A stretch of 64,000 bases of DNA from Owenia fusiformis (taxonomy: Eukaryota > Annelida > Polychaeta > Sabellida > Oweniidae): the NCBI GenBank assembly GCA_903813345.2, contig CAIIXF020000679.1, positions 126,001-190,000 of the forward strand, in the 5' to 3' direction. The notes below the pieces were generated by a model. It was not told the DNA's origin. It did not search any database and worked only from the letters and a program-made list of their open reading frames with translations. Within the stretch, counting starts at the first letter, position 1. Every line of letters starts with the position of its first letter. The translations under genes and the position numbers were made by a program. Below are positions 22,396 to 34,571 of the stretch, piece by piece.

Positions 22396-23955
22396 TAGAT
22401 TAGGTTTGCTATAAGTGACTTTAAAACAAAAAAATAAAAAACATTAGTTCACGTGTTAAAGTTCCATTGACCGTGACATCAAGGAAAATTGAGCTTTTTG
22501 TCATCAGACATCTTTATAGATGGAACTAGCTATGTACTACATTTTCAAATACACTCACATAGAACATATCTAAGATGTTCTTTTTATCGATGAAAAGATT
22601 CTTACATTCGGAAGTTACATTAAAATATCAATTGCAATAGCCGCCTGTTTTTAACATCCCTTTGTCACTCATCCCTTAATTATCTCTGTGTATCTATTCT
22701 GATACTCATAGCATCTTTCTGTTTCACCTGAAACATCTCAGGGCTGAGAGGAAATGAGATGTCATGGTTTATCATGATGCTGTGTATCTTATACTTGTGT
22801 GTGTTCGATTTTGATAGCACCCGAATGCAACCTAAGGAGCACATACAATACATTTTGTGTATGCCCAGTCTGGTCTTATATCTGCCTGCTCCGAGGAATT
22901 TTGGTGGCGATTTTTTGATTTTTGTAATAGCCTACTACATAGCATCTCTTGTGCGCGTAAATCCCAATGTTTTGAAATAGAAAATAGAGACTCAATTCTA
23001 TATCGATAGTTTCACAGATGAGCGTAGCGAATGGGCGCAGCTTTGACGATCAACGAATGATATAACGATATCACGGATTTCACCGAATGTTATATTCATC
23101 CCTAAATAGCTTATTTATTTAGTCTTAAGATCCTTGTGATGTTTCTATTCATTGCAGTGACTCTGAAATTGCTGTGCCAGATATTACGTCACAGCGACTC
23201 ATTTTCCAACATTTAAGCATTTAACTAAATAATTGAAATATAATTATTAAAGAATGAGGACCTTGTGTTTCACTCTGGACGAGGGGGGCCATGTCTCGGC
23301 TAGTTGTGCATTAACGTTTGATACTCTTTTGTGGATAAAAATAATGAATATATGTTAACGTAGCACTAAGCAGATACTTTTAAAGAATATAGTTACACTT
23401 AAAGAATAGGTCCAACGAATAGATATTGAATATAGGACTCGTTTGATGAACGATCGTTGTAATAATTCTAATAAACCTATAGAAATGAATCAACGATTAA
23501 AGTGCTTATTCGGTAATTTCTGTTTATTTTTTCTCACTGCAGTAGATTAAACAGATATTGGTAAGTAAAAATAGTATTCCAACAGACTCTTAACTCATTC
23601 TATTTGTTCATTAGTGGCAAAATAAGATTTCCCGGGAAAAAACATGACGTCACGAACAGAACCGGTTATGGATTTTTATCGGCAATGCGTTATGCAACTC
23701 GAATGTAAATTCAAAAGTGTTCATGTTATACCCTGTTCTGATTGGCCAGAAAGGAGTAACACTTACCGAAATCACCTCATGGTTCAATGCCTTTTGGTTA
23801 CAAGATTTTAGACGCCTTATGTTAGGTAATACTATCAACTGAGCGTGTTTATTTTCTATATTGTGTTCTGACTGGCCAGAAAGTAATTCTGCATGACTAG
23901 CTATGTGAAAACGTACCGCTGGGTCGGAGGCTCTAATTTAGGTATTATTTTTTTG
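22396..23955. other. No gene seen; hairpin-core motif at 23017-23040
   Basis: No supported exon. GATGAGCGTAGCGAATGGGC near 23018 matches the apex motif of several hairpins in this window. CACGATATCGTT-like inverted words flank it loosely. Confidence 0.45.
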
Positions 23956-23964
23956 GTTTATCGG

Positions 23965-24269
23965 CAAGGAGGATTGGCTCCCAGGATCGAAACTCGATAT
24001 TTTCCAACAATGAAAACGTCGAAATGTCGTTATTTTCTGAAATTAAAACCGACTATAAATTCAAAATAAACAGTTCAAAAGATTCGAACCAATATCTCGA
24101 TCATTTCTTGTGAGTTTTGGAATTTTTCTTTTGGAAATAAGACCAAAATTCACGATTTAAATGTTGAAGTGAACAAAATGGCGGCTGTTTGAATTCGAAT
24201 TTTGTATTACGACATACCCATATATGGGACAGAATATCGGTGGTGCACTCTGGGAGCCAATCCTCCTTG
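23965..24269. mobile_element. Mutator-like MITE with 9-bp target duplication
   Basis: The 305-base element has 20-bp ends CAAGGAGGATTGGCTCCCAG and its inverse. The flanks GTTTATCGG at 23956-23964 and 24270-24278 are a perfect 9-bp direct repeat. A 9-bp duplication is characteristic of Mutator-like elements. No coding sequence is present. Confidence 0.85.
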
Positions 24270-24278
24270 GTTTATCGG

Positions 24279-25117
24279 AGGAAAAAACGTGACTCCAAAG
24301 TAGTCATCTCTGAATCAATTCCTCACTTCAATGAATGCAGTTGCAATCAATTACACTAACACTTTATAAGCACGTTCGGAGATTATGAACTCCAACAACA
24401 TATTCTAAACCCGTCCTGTTCGTGATGTCATGATAGAGATTTGAAATTGTGTTCCCGATTTTGAACATTAAATTTCACATTTATAAAAATGTTTACAAGA
24501 ACGGTTACTGGTTCGACATGTTAGTGGTATTTACTTCATTTAGAACGTGTATAAACTGTATTTTGACCCCATGAGCATCGAACAGACACTTTAAGTTAAT
24601 TGAAAGACTTCGTGTTCAAGTTGAATTTCGTGTAACTAACTCTGTTATGTTTCTACATTTTACTTGTGGAGAACAGAAATCATAATCACAATCGTATTTT
24701 AAGGCAAATAGGCCATGCATATGCTTTGAGTTACACGGTGAATGATCAAATTAACATATTTTGGATGTTGAATTTCATTTCAAGTTCATTCGAATTTTAC
24801 GCATTATCCAATAAAATTAATGTATACTGTCTAGGCTGAGACTAACATATATATGTTATTTAATGTATTTAATATACAGGATATATCTGAGAAGGTTATA
24901 CATGTATAATATATCTACAAGAGGAACAGTGGGGACCGAGGGTTGATATATTACCTTTACCTGTCGAAAATCGGGCATTTAATAACTGATTTATTTGTAA
25001 ATTATGAGGATTAGATACGCATTGAATGTAAGTTATTGAGGTGTTAGAAAAACAAACTTACAAACAAACCACCGAGTTTAGACATATTATTACATGTATT
25101 GTCCTTTTATCAAATCA
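24279..25117. other. No gene seen
   Basis: AT-rich sequence without a supported feature. Confidence 0.45.
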
Positions 25118-25119
25118 TA

Positions 25120-26175
25120 CGAGGGGTGATCAGGAATTTCTGGACCGTTGGCTCTATTTTTGCCATTTTTTATCCTTTCTTGATGATTTTTTCACACAAT
25201 ATAACCCAAATATACAGGATCACACCATGAGGATTTCACTGTTCTATGACATCATTATCCTTTTATTTTTGTAACCATGGTAACCGGTGACGCGACAAGG
25301 TGGAGCTCAGAAAAAATCATAATTTTGAAAAATCGACAGTAGTTTTATATCATGTTTGGACACTGTATTCATTGCTGAATATGTGACATACTGTAATAGG
25401 TTGTATTATATCATGGAGTATATTCATTAATGTCCATATTAACTGTCATTATTCTTCTAATCCTTCAAAGTAGTTACCAGCATTTTGTAAGCATTTGTTA
25501 TGCCTTTTCACTAAGTCCTGAAAGGCGTGATACAGACCGTCTTTGCCTACAAAATGTGATTGTTTCCATCAGTTGTGGCCGTGTACCAAACGCACCGTAT
25601 CCCCCAGAATGAGCTGGGTGTGATTTCCATCTTTTCCCAACAGTGAAGAATAAATTATGAGGTATCCACTTTGAGGACATGAATGAGATCATTCAGGAAT
25701 TCACACACCATTCACAGGAATTCACACATGTTACAAAGTAGGCAAAGACGGTCTGTATCACATCTTTCAGGACTGGGTGAAAAGGCATAACAAATGCTTA
25801 CAAAGTGCTTGTAACTACTTTGAAGGATTAGAATTGATGGAAGAATAATACTAGTTACTATGAACATTAATGAATATGCTTAATGAAATAATACAACCTA
25901 TACAGTATGTCAAATATTCAGCAATGAATACAGTGTCTTAACATCATATAAAATTACTGTAGATTTTTCAAATTTGGCATTTTTCTGAGCTCCACCTTGT
26001 CGCGTCACCAGTTACCATGGTAACAAAAATAATAGGATAATAATGTCATAGAACAATGAAATCTTCATGGTGTGATCCTATATATTTGGGTTATATTGTG
26101 TGAAAAAATTACTAAGAAAGGATAAAAAATGTCAAAAATAGAGCCAACGGTCCAGAAATTCCTGATCACCCCTCG
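25120..26175. mobile_element. Fold-back element derived from a mariner transposon
   Basis: The ends CGAGGGGTGATCAGG and its inverse are flanked by TA (25118-25119, 26176-26177), as in mariner elements. The arms are about 430 bases each (25120-25555 and 25742-26175). In the right arm the plus strand encodes IFQDWVKRHNKCLQ, then NYFEGLELMEE and a stop, the usual C-terminus of mariner transposases; the left arm encodes the same segment on the minus strand with more damage. The element therefore consists of two inverted 3' ends of one transposon around a short centre, with the catalytic part lost. Confidence 0.85.
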
Positions 26176-26177
26176 TA

Positions 26178-27231
26178 TATTGTGTTCTATTTCTAAAACG
26201 TTAACAGTTTATGGTGTACAATAAAACTATTACTATGAACCACTTTGATACATTTAGACATAAAATATCAAGTTACTCATCAGCCAACAAATCACAAAAT
26301 ATCGAAAAATGAAAAATACGAGGTACTTGTTCACTCAAATCTTGCAGTCAATTGGTAATGTATGTTATATAAATAGTATATAACATATATAATGTATATT
26401 ATATAAATAGTTCGCAAAGTAAATGAGCAAAAGCGTAACATTTGTATGTAGCATGCTTCATAAAACAAGTCAGCGTGCATTTTGTTCCTGGCACTGATTG
26501 GTTAATAAGTGAATACAATTCGTTGAATGCACGATGCACTCACAAGATTAGCAGCTGGGAAAGGCTATTCAACAAAAAGTACGCTTTCGTACTCATAAAA
26601 GGATTACCCTTTTACAACTTTGACAACTTTGAAGCATGAACTTAGAAATGTACTTACTGTTACTGTTACCCTGTGGATCCCAGGGTTTTGATATGTTCTG
26701 CGAAGTCATGCAAAGAAAGACCATATAGTCCATTTGTCATTTTCTGAACGTATGAATATTTAAAAGTATGATGTTTTTCTGTGTAAATACTATCATTAGG
26801 GATTATTGGAGTGATTTAGCTGGGTTGCCAAAAAATAACTTTGGGGAAAATTTTGGTATCTATTACCATAGTAACATACCAGGTATATGGTGGTATCCCA
26901 ACGCTAAGTCAATAGTCAACGCCATGTTAAGCGATTGCACCCCTCCCTAATCAGCCTATATAATTTTTTCCCCAAACAAACTTTTTCGGCAACCCAGTTA
27001 AATCACTTCAGAAAACCCTTATTATCATAAATCGACCATAAAACATCGTACTTTTAACAAATTCTAGGTTCACTTTTGGATGTATAGGGGTGACAAATGG
27101 ACTAATATACTAAAAGTATATGCCTGCTAGTCATATCTGTGACACTTTTGTATGATATGTATTCCACTTTGAACCACCATCTATTTCAATATTGTGAAAA
27201 TATATATTTCCCAAATTATAAAATAAATGAT
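26178..27231. other. No gene seen
   Basis: Contains a short AT-rich direct repeat around 26360-26412 (TATATAAATAGT). No exon is supported. Confidence 0.45.
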
Positions 27232-27380
27232 CTTGTATTCGCGAATGCCACTAACGCCTGTCGGATGCGGATTAACCTACTATTTTATGGGCAATTCATT
27301 AAAATATGAATGGAATATTGGCAGGTACTTTTAATATTTAAATGAGTTGCCCATAGAAAAGTATGTTAATCCGGTAGATG
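27232..27380. mobile_element. Short MITE, family B, copy 1
   Basis: Begins TGTATTCGCGAATGCCACTA and has inner inverted words GGATTAACC and GTTAATCC. It is closely related to 27414-27590. Confidence 0.6.
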
Positions 27381-27413
27381 AAATCTTTCATTCCCAAATC
27401 ATAGTCTTAGCTT

Positions 27414-27590
27414 ATATTTGCGAATGCAAATAACGCCTTTCGGCTACCGGATTAACCTTCTATTTCACTGGAGACCCATGTAAATACGAATAGTACCTGC
27501 CACTATTCCATTCACATTTAAATGAGTTAGTCATAGAATACTGGGTTAATCAGGTAACCGAGATGCGTTAGTTGCATTCGCGAATATAAG
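27414..27590. mobile_element. Short MITE, family B, copy 2
   Basis: The left end TATATTTGCGAATGCAAATA and, on the minus strand, TATATTCGCGAATGCAACTA pair for about 45 bases through CGGATTAACC-like sequence. No coding capacity. Confidence 0.7.
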
Positions 27591-27594
27591 GTTA

Positions 27595-27957
27595 GAGTCC
27601 ATTTCACTGTTTTATTGCGTCAGTAGAACCCCAAAAATAAGAAATCGGGAGACCATTGTCCATTGTACATGAATGACATTTGTATATTTCAGATTTTCTC
27701 GTTTTTTGTGCAATAAGACTGTGACCTCTTGTAATTTGAAGAATTTCAGCCATGTTAATCTTATTGAAAATAACATGGCAGAGAAGCATCCATATATAAG
27801 AGGCCACACACTTTATAAGCCAAACTAGAAGCAATCCAAGATATACAAATGTCATTCATGTACAATAGGAACATATTTTTCCATATATTATTGCATGATG
27901 ATATTGTGATTTCTTATTTTTTAGGTTTTACTGACGCAATTCAACAGTGAAATGGAC
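27595..27957. mobile_element. TA-flanked inverted-repeat element
   Basis: The ends AGTCCATTTCACTGTT and its near inverse pair for about 50 bases, through ACTGACGCAA. TA lies at both borders. The internal words ATGACATTTGTAT and AATGTCATTCATGTACA form an inner inverted pair. It appears to sit between copies of family B. Confidence 0.7.
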
Positions 27958-27960
27958 TAG

Positions 27961-28010
27961 CTTGTATTCACGAATGCAAGAAACGCCTGTCGGCTACCGG
28001 ATTAAACTAC
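27961..28010. repeat. Family B partial copy 3
   Basis: TGTATTCACGAATGCAAGAA followed by ACGCCTGTCGGCTACCGG repeats the left end of family B. The remainder is missing. Confidence 0.6.
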
Positions 28011-28874
28011 CTTTGCAATCGTCGGTATTTTAGCGCGGAGATAAATGTTCAATATGACATAAATATTTGATATGACATCGATGAATACTTTCATCATTCT
28101 GGTGGAAATGTCTACCAAACTCCCCTCCCTTGTTCCCCTTCCCCCAAGTAACTTGTTAAGCTAAGTTCACACCAACGGCGCTTTGATGGCGCTTTTAAGC
28201 GGCGTGCAAAGCATAATCAACTGATGTGAATTTCTGAAAATTGTGAATTAAGCTTATATCGAAAAAGCTAAAAATCCTTTGTTCATGTCACTAAAGGTTC
28301 GAAAACGTTATTACATTTTCCAGTTACTTTAGTTACCACAGTTATCCAAGGCTATTTGGGCAAATAAAATCCGTAGTTTGAGTGATCAATTCACGCTCAG
28401 CGATACTGCATGAGGGACATAAAAAGTTGTTTATTTTCCAATAAATCCTGCCATCATTTGGTACATCAAAGAACCTGATTATTGGCTAGATTAATGATGT
28501 CAAAGATTGTAGGTAGCAATATGTCCATAAAAAAGGATTAACTTATTGCTGAAATTGAAAAAGAACAACCCATGCCATCATCAATCTAGCAAATCCAAAA
28601 TGACTAATGACTCTGTTTAATGGTAACTGAAAAAAGACTGGAAACTTTTATTATATATAGCAACATACTGAACATAATCGATGGTTTCATTTTGGCAATC
28701 GAGGTTTTATTACAGATTCTTATATGATAAACCAAACAACTTTTACATTTACCAGTCGCTTATGGTAATAGCCATACATTTCTAGGTATACGTTTTATCG
28801 CAATCGTGTCAAAATATAAATTGTATTGATAAACAGAAAAGAACACAAAAAAATCATATACGGGCGCCATTTTT
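28011..28874. other. No gene seen
   Basis: No supported exon or named repeat. Confidence 0.45.
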
Positions 28875-28878
28875 CTAA

Positions 28879-30196
28879 GATACGACGTCAGATACTGTAC
28901 ATCGCGGCATTTTACTGCATTTTTACATGCGTACTTACTTTTAAAACCGCAATATCTCGACAGCAAAATCATATTTTTCTACAATTTTTCGTCATCAGTT
29001 GAACACGTATGTCCATGAAATATTTTGCCTAACAGAATTCCAAATAACTGATTTGGGACTTTTTAAATGAGAATCACGCAAGCCGTATTATGCGACTTTC
29101 TATGCTAAAACCGGGTGTGGACTGTAACATTTTGAAGAAAAATGATTTTAATTTTAAACGAAAAATGAAGATAACTTTTTCATTTCATAACGGATCTTTC
29201 TCAAATTTTCATAATATTTAAATTCACCATTTTGGAAAAGAAAAACAGATTCTGTGTGATGACGTCATAATATAACAATGCTAACTTAACGCTTATATTT
29301 ATGCAAAAAAAGTGTGGACAGGCAGAATTTCGTACCAACAAGATATTTATTTTGATCAATTAAACATTAAATCGTTTGAAAGGTGAATTATTCCTGAAAG
29401 GCATATCGTATTCTACATTTTTATCAAAAAACTATATCATTTCGATTAAAATTCAGTCTGTAAGAAGCATAAATTGAAAGAAATATGAAGTGAAGCCATG
29501 TGAAAAATTCACAAAATTACGTTTCATTTTTTGAGTTCAAACATTTCTAATTAAGGAATAAACATTCAAAACTTTCCAATGTTTCAGCATGTTCTTTTAA
29601 ATATACCCCTTACTACATACTATTAATTTCATTCAATTTGAACCCGTATATATTGAGATAGACATCATTTTATCACCGCAACCCCAAGTGAAGCCTTTAC
29701 AAAATAAGACGTTACGCCGTTAGCGTATTATATGTTCTCCTTTATTATTCATTGCTTTGAATAAATGAAACTAAATATTCGAGTTAAAATAAATTACAAA
29801 TAATGCATTTAACAATCCTTAATATCTTACCGTATGTGTATATCAGTTGAATATGACAAGGGGCACTGTGAAAGAGTCTAGAAAGATGATGCGACAACGA
29901 GAGCGCACGGCCGAAAAGCGCGACAAAGAAGAAAACGGGTAGGGTTTGAAATGTCTACTTTCTGGTGATTCTAATTCTGTATATCGTGAAACAACCTTTT
30001 TGAATATAGAATTGTATTGAAGCGCACATTAATCTGAACAAAACTTGAAGTTTTTAAGAAGATTCCACGAATATTAAAACATTTGCAATTACTTGAAGGA
30101 GCATTGCGCATATTTATCGCGTAAATCTTTGCATTTTGTCGGTAAAATGAACAATTACAATGTTACGCCGTGATGTACAGTATCTGACGTCGTATC
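28879..30196 (+). mobile_element. TAA-flanked element, possibly PIF/Harbinger-like
   Basis: A perfect 25-bp terminal inverted repeat starting GATACGACGTCAGATACTGT is flanked by TAA on both sides (28876-28878, 30197-30199). A 3-bp TAA target is typical of PIF/Harbinger elements. The 1.3 kb interior has no transposase. A 29-codon frame near 29853-29940 (MTRGTVKESRKMMRQ...) is strongly basic and ends beside GGGTAGGG; whether it is an exon relic is unknown. Confidence 0.65.
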
Positions 30197-30339
30197 TAAG
30201 GTGTTTCTAAGTGTTGTTTAATCTCTCTAGACTATCTCTCATCAACGGCTTATTGGAGATTGGTTGAACAATGAACGTGTTATTTATAGCTATAATAACC
30301 ACGTTGATCGATGCTTGGGCGAATTTTAAGGTTTAAATC

Positions 30340-30450
30340 AGGAAGAGAGAGGTAGAAAGAGGCGTAATCTTGTGGCAAGTTCCTCACCTCCTACGCACTG
30401 AATTGTGTTTCGATTCCCCGTCCATTCTCCACACCGATTTTTTATTTCTA
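30340..30450 (+). repeat. Possible tRNA-related SINE head
   Basis: GTGGCAAGTTCCTCACCTCC resembles an A box region, and TTTCGATTCCCCG, about 30 bases on, resembles a B box. The order and spacing are those of a tRNA-derived SINE promoter. No cloverleaf tRNA can be drawn with confidence, and no second copy is in the window. Confidence 0.4.
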
Positions 30451-30934
30451 ACTCATTGATGTATCCCTTTAAAGGAGTACAGGCTACAGTGAAGCTGTAA
30501 AGGAAGGACGTTTGTTTATTTCCATATTTCTGAATGTAAGCTTATACTAGATTTTACATACATGTTTATTCCAAGTGTTCTACTATATATTGTATAGATT
30601 CATCAGGCAGTTTTCAGTGTATTATTAGCAAAAAATCCCCATCGACCACGTAATCACGTGGTAGGATAGAAGTGATATAAATACACCCTCTCCAGCTCAC
30701 AGCAATTGACTAGCTTATATTCACCACTAGCATAGTTCATAGCAAGTGGTGACATCTAATTAATAGATGATTAATCAATTTTATATATGACTTGTAAAAT
30801 GCCAAAAATCTGAAGTCGCTCTTTTGAGAGGCCCTCTATTGGATGAATGTGTATAAAATGTCAGAGAATATCTCGAAAATGGGACACGATTTAAGAATGA
30901 ATTATTTTCGAATGTTTCTTAAAAACATATTGAA

Positions 30935-31240
30935 AGGATTTTTTCATGATATGCTCATGACATATCCCTGTACGCTTTGTTTGTCTTTTTTCTCAAATTG
31001 ACCCACGGAAATATGCAATACATCAAGTTAAAAAAGTGGTACGAATCATAAAAGCGACGTTGGGTGGTTCACTAGTAATTTTTTGATGGAAAATCTAGAA
31101 ATATTACCCAAATTAATTTAAGACTATTCAAAAGAAGACATTCAAATCTATATTATGTAAAAAAATCAAATTGGTCAGAAGCAGGGATAACGCTCAATTA
31201 GAGTGATGAACTTCGTTCTCCAAACCGAGAATCATCCTTT
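30935..31240 (-). repeat. Repeat family A, inverted right-hand copy
   Basis: Inverse of 22089-22395, ending GAGAATCATCCTTT. Together the two copies could be the terminal inverted repeats of a 9.15 kb unit. No matching short direct duplication was found outside them. Confidence 0.85.
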
Positions 31241-31324
31241 AAATTTTAAGTTTATTACCAAAAATGTAAGCATAGATTACTTTTTTCATCAATATTTGAT
31301 AAACAGGCATAATCAGTACGTATA

Positions 31325-31555
31325 CAGGGGCGGATCCGGGAACCAACAAGGGGGGGGGGGCAAACTTTAAAAAAAAATTGGGCCCCTAAAACCAAAAAGT
31401 GGGCTCAAGTTTGGAAAATTTAAGGCCCGTTTGCTTCAAAATTTGGCCTAAAATAAAAAACAAGGCCTTAAAAGGCCCAGTAATGCTAAAAAAGGCCCAC
31501 TTTTTGGGCCCAACTTTTTTTTGAATATCTGGCCCGATAGAAATGATGTAAATTT
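31325..31555. repeat. GGCC-rich repeat, copy 1
   Basis: Begins GGGGCGGATCCGGGAACC, continues through a G run, then alternates AAATTTGGCCTAAAAT-like and AAGGCCCA words. It belongs to the family at 43526-43687 and 46461-47062. Confidence 0.7.
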
Positions 31556-31607
31556 TACGATGCCAGGGTCTTTCAAAGAGAAATATCCGAATACGAGGGT
31601 TGTTGTA

Positions 31608-31783
31608 GGGGAGAGCGGGATAAGACGGAACGCGTGTGAAACGGAACGACGGATTTTTATTGAATAATTGTTTAAAAATTGTTATTGTGTTCAACCACAC
31701 TTTTCTTGTCGGCTGCAACTAATGCTTTAATTAAAATCCATCTGTCCGTCTTACCACGCGTTCCATCTTACCCCGCTCTCCCC
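31608..31783. mobile_element. TA-flanked MITE, 176 bp
   Basis: The ends GGGGAGAGCGGGATAAGACG and, on the minus strand, GGGGAGAGCGGGGTAAGATG pair for about 30 bases up to an ACGCGTG word. TA flanks both sides (31606-31607, 31784-31785). This is consistent with a mariner-type MITE. Confidence 0.85.
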
Positions 31784-31785
31784 TA

Positions 31786-32879
31786 GATGAATTTGAATAT
31801 GTATGCAATATTTCAAGACTAAATGTTAAGTAGCAACTCTGAAATCACTTACCTCGATTTGCTGTTATATTTTTGCAATGACCCCATTCCCTGTAATGTA
31901 CGCGAGCACTTATGATTACGATACATTACATGTACATGCCTGCATCCCCATAATTCGACTAGCTACAGTGTTACAGTAAGATATATTTGCGAATCATTAT
32001 CACATATTCATTTATTTTGTTTAGACTTTGACATGCGCTTCGGGGAAGAAGCTAAGTATTCCAAACGTCTCCAAAAATGTTTGGTATTGAATAACTAGAT
32101 ATTTGTGTATAGTTAACAATATACTACACATTTCACAGCTTCACGTACAGGTAAAAGGGGGATAATGCTTTTGCAGGGTAAACTTTATAATAATTCTGTC
32201 TAAATTTTTAGGATCACCGACCACACTTTTACAATGTATTGTCCAGCCTGCATCTAGTTACTCCATGTATTGTGTCGTATAACGTTCCCATCGAACCCTG
32301 TCGTTTACTGTGCATCTGGAATGAACAATAAGTAAATCTATATGCATTAGTACAATAACACATTATTAATATTTTGACTTGCCTCCATCCGTCAAAAAGG
32401 AATGTCAATTTTTGACATGATTTATATATAGATGGCGTACTCAACAGGTGAGATCGTTTGATTTTCATGGGAAGTTTTGATTCAACTCTTTTTGACTGAC
32501 GGATGACATTCTGGGCTATGATGGCATGATAGCAAAACATTTACTACAACTCTTAGTTTTGCTAGGAGACCGATCGTTTGTATGGGAACAGGCATGTTAT
32601 AGCATTTAGTTGTGTTCTCCCTATTGGTTGATGGAACGTAAACGGTAAAAGGCCCCGCGACAAATACATTGATATTGCGAACGAGGCACGTTAATTGTAT
32701 AACAGTAAAATTTTTAATGTTTGTGAGTACCTTGAATTTAGAAAATAAGCAATCAAATGTCCAAATCAAAATTGAAAGATAAAGTTCAATTAATTTGAAG
32801 CTATTTTTCACTCACTTTTATGATAAAATGGTGAAAATATGGCATAATACAGAGTCATATGAGAAAAACTTTCTTGTAC
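31786..32879. other. No gene seen
   Basis: Short frames without domain similarity. A small inverted pair (ATCCGTCAAAAAG and CTTTTTGACTGACGGAT) lies near 32388 and 32490. Confidence 0.45.
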
Positions 32880-32997
32880 TCGTACCTGTGCAATATCGTC
32901 CATTCTTGACTTGCTTTGATAATGTTTTTTTATCTCGTCTTCGACTCGATAAAGAAGAATTATCAAAGCTCATCAAGAATGGACGATCTTGCACAGG
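32880..32997. repeat. Hairpin with CTCGTCTTCGACTCG apex
   Basis: Arms of about 50 bases share ACCTGTGCAAGATCGTCCAT-type sequence in inverted order around an apex at about 32935-32951. The arms are nearly perfect. Confidence 0.85.
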
Positions 32998-33500
32998 TAC
33001 TCATATAAGAACCTCTATATATCATAGATGAAGCAATCATCCCATCAACATAAGCTCACGAATGTCACAGTTAAACTGTTTTAGTTATAATTTGACAAAC
33101 AGTGGTAACGTACATCTACTAGTTTATCACTGTTCCACAGATGGATGACAGATAATTTCCAATAGCTCATCATGTTTACCGAGAACGATCAAAGATGTAT
33201 GTCCACCATTTTGAATGATACTAACTGGAGTCAGGGTCATCAAGCTATGGAACAGTGGTTTATGGAAATAGATTGGGTTACTAAAGCTTGTCATGTTAAA
33301 GTCGATTGAACTATGTTATAGAACAACGTCCAGTACATTATAATATTTAAAATACATATAAAGGATCTTCGCCCGCAAGACGTGTATAGTGTATTTTGAA
33401 TGCCTTGAGAAGAACGCAAATATGGGTAATGGGTAACGGTGTTGCAATAGTAGCATTTAAAAATCTGTTCCTCTCGAGATCTGAAATTATACTATTAATT
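32998..33500. other. No gene seen
   Basis: No supported exon or repeat. Confidence 0.45.
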
Positions 33501-33780
33501 GGTGTTGCTGCATCATTGCTCAAATCTAGAGGAGTGTTGTTGCATCTTCGGTTTGGTGTTGTTGCATCAATAGTGAGGAACTAAAACCGTGCTTCTTGGT
33601 GATGGTACATGTATACTAATGACAGTTTCTTTAAATATAGATCGTGCGCTAACTGCACCTGTATGGTTATTGAGCAACTCGTCCTAGAAATGGGTTTAAT
33701 TGGGGAAACAAAATATCGTACGAAAATCTATCACCGGAAGTCTGGCCATCTTGATGCAACAACACGGTGTTGTTGCATCA
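33501..33780. repeat. Repeated GTTGTTGCATC words ending in a 29-bp palindrome
   Basis: GGTGTTGCTGCATC (33501), GTGTTGTTGCATC (33534) and GTGTTGTTGCATC (33557) precede a perfect palindrome at 33752-33780 made of TGATGCAACAACAC, one central base, and its inverse. The clustering suggests either a decayed repeat or a protein-binding array. Confidence 0.75.
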
Positions 33781-34571
33781 CGATACTCCCCAGTGAATGT
33801 TTGTAAACAACTGTTATAAAGATTCCCCGTGGAATGTTTTTCAATTCGCCCAAATTCATGCGAAAAAGTCTTGCCACCATAGACTTAATAACATTGCGTC
33901 GGATTCTTTAGACTAGATGAGTTCGATAGGTCGTTTAATTTCCTCGTGATATTGTATGACACCGCATAGTCCATTGCCCTAAGAAGTCTCAACCGATTAA
34001 CACACCTTCTGATTTCCCATCATTCACGAATGATTATTACAATCCAACCCAGCAAGATCAAACGGCATGCCATTCACAATGAAATCATTACAATACATGT
34101 AAGAGAAAAATGATTTCGAATATAGTATTTCAATTATATGGTTTGTGATTCAATATTACAATATTGAAATGGCTAGTTTCTAACTTGTCAGAAAGGAACT
34201 AAAATTACACATCGACTGTAAAGAGAAAATAAAAACCATGTGCATGTGTGTATCGTTGGAGTTCCAAATAGCAATAAAAGTACTAATCAAAAATTTCACT
34301 GTACTAAAAATTGTGCTATATATAAGTAATTACGTTAAATGTGTGAAGGTGGTAATGGAATACTAGAAAATTATGATAGGGAGTGCTTAGCGATGATATA
34401 ATAAAAGATATAGACCTTTTTCATTGATGATGCGTTTATTCAAATACATTACCATTTATATATACTACTGTAGATACACCGAATAAATAGCCTGGTTTAT
34501 TCCAAGAATAAGAGCCCATTTGAAAACCCATTACACCAAAAACGTTTCGGGAGAGGGTCAGCTCGTATTAC
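33781..34571. other. No gene seen
   Basis: AT-rich. 34074-34125 weakly resembles part of the LTR at 3887-3930. No exon is supported. Confidence 0.45.

Noticed and set aside
25041-25692. Short frames in the mariner fold-back arms
   Set aside because: Frames appear in mirror pairs in the two arms; only the transposase C-terminal reading has family support.
30340-30450. A functional tRNA gene
   Set aside because: A- and B-box-like words are present, but no cloverleaf with paired acceptor and anticodon stems could be drawn, so only a possible SINE head is listed.
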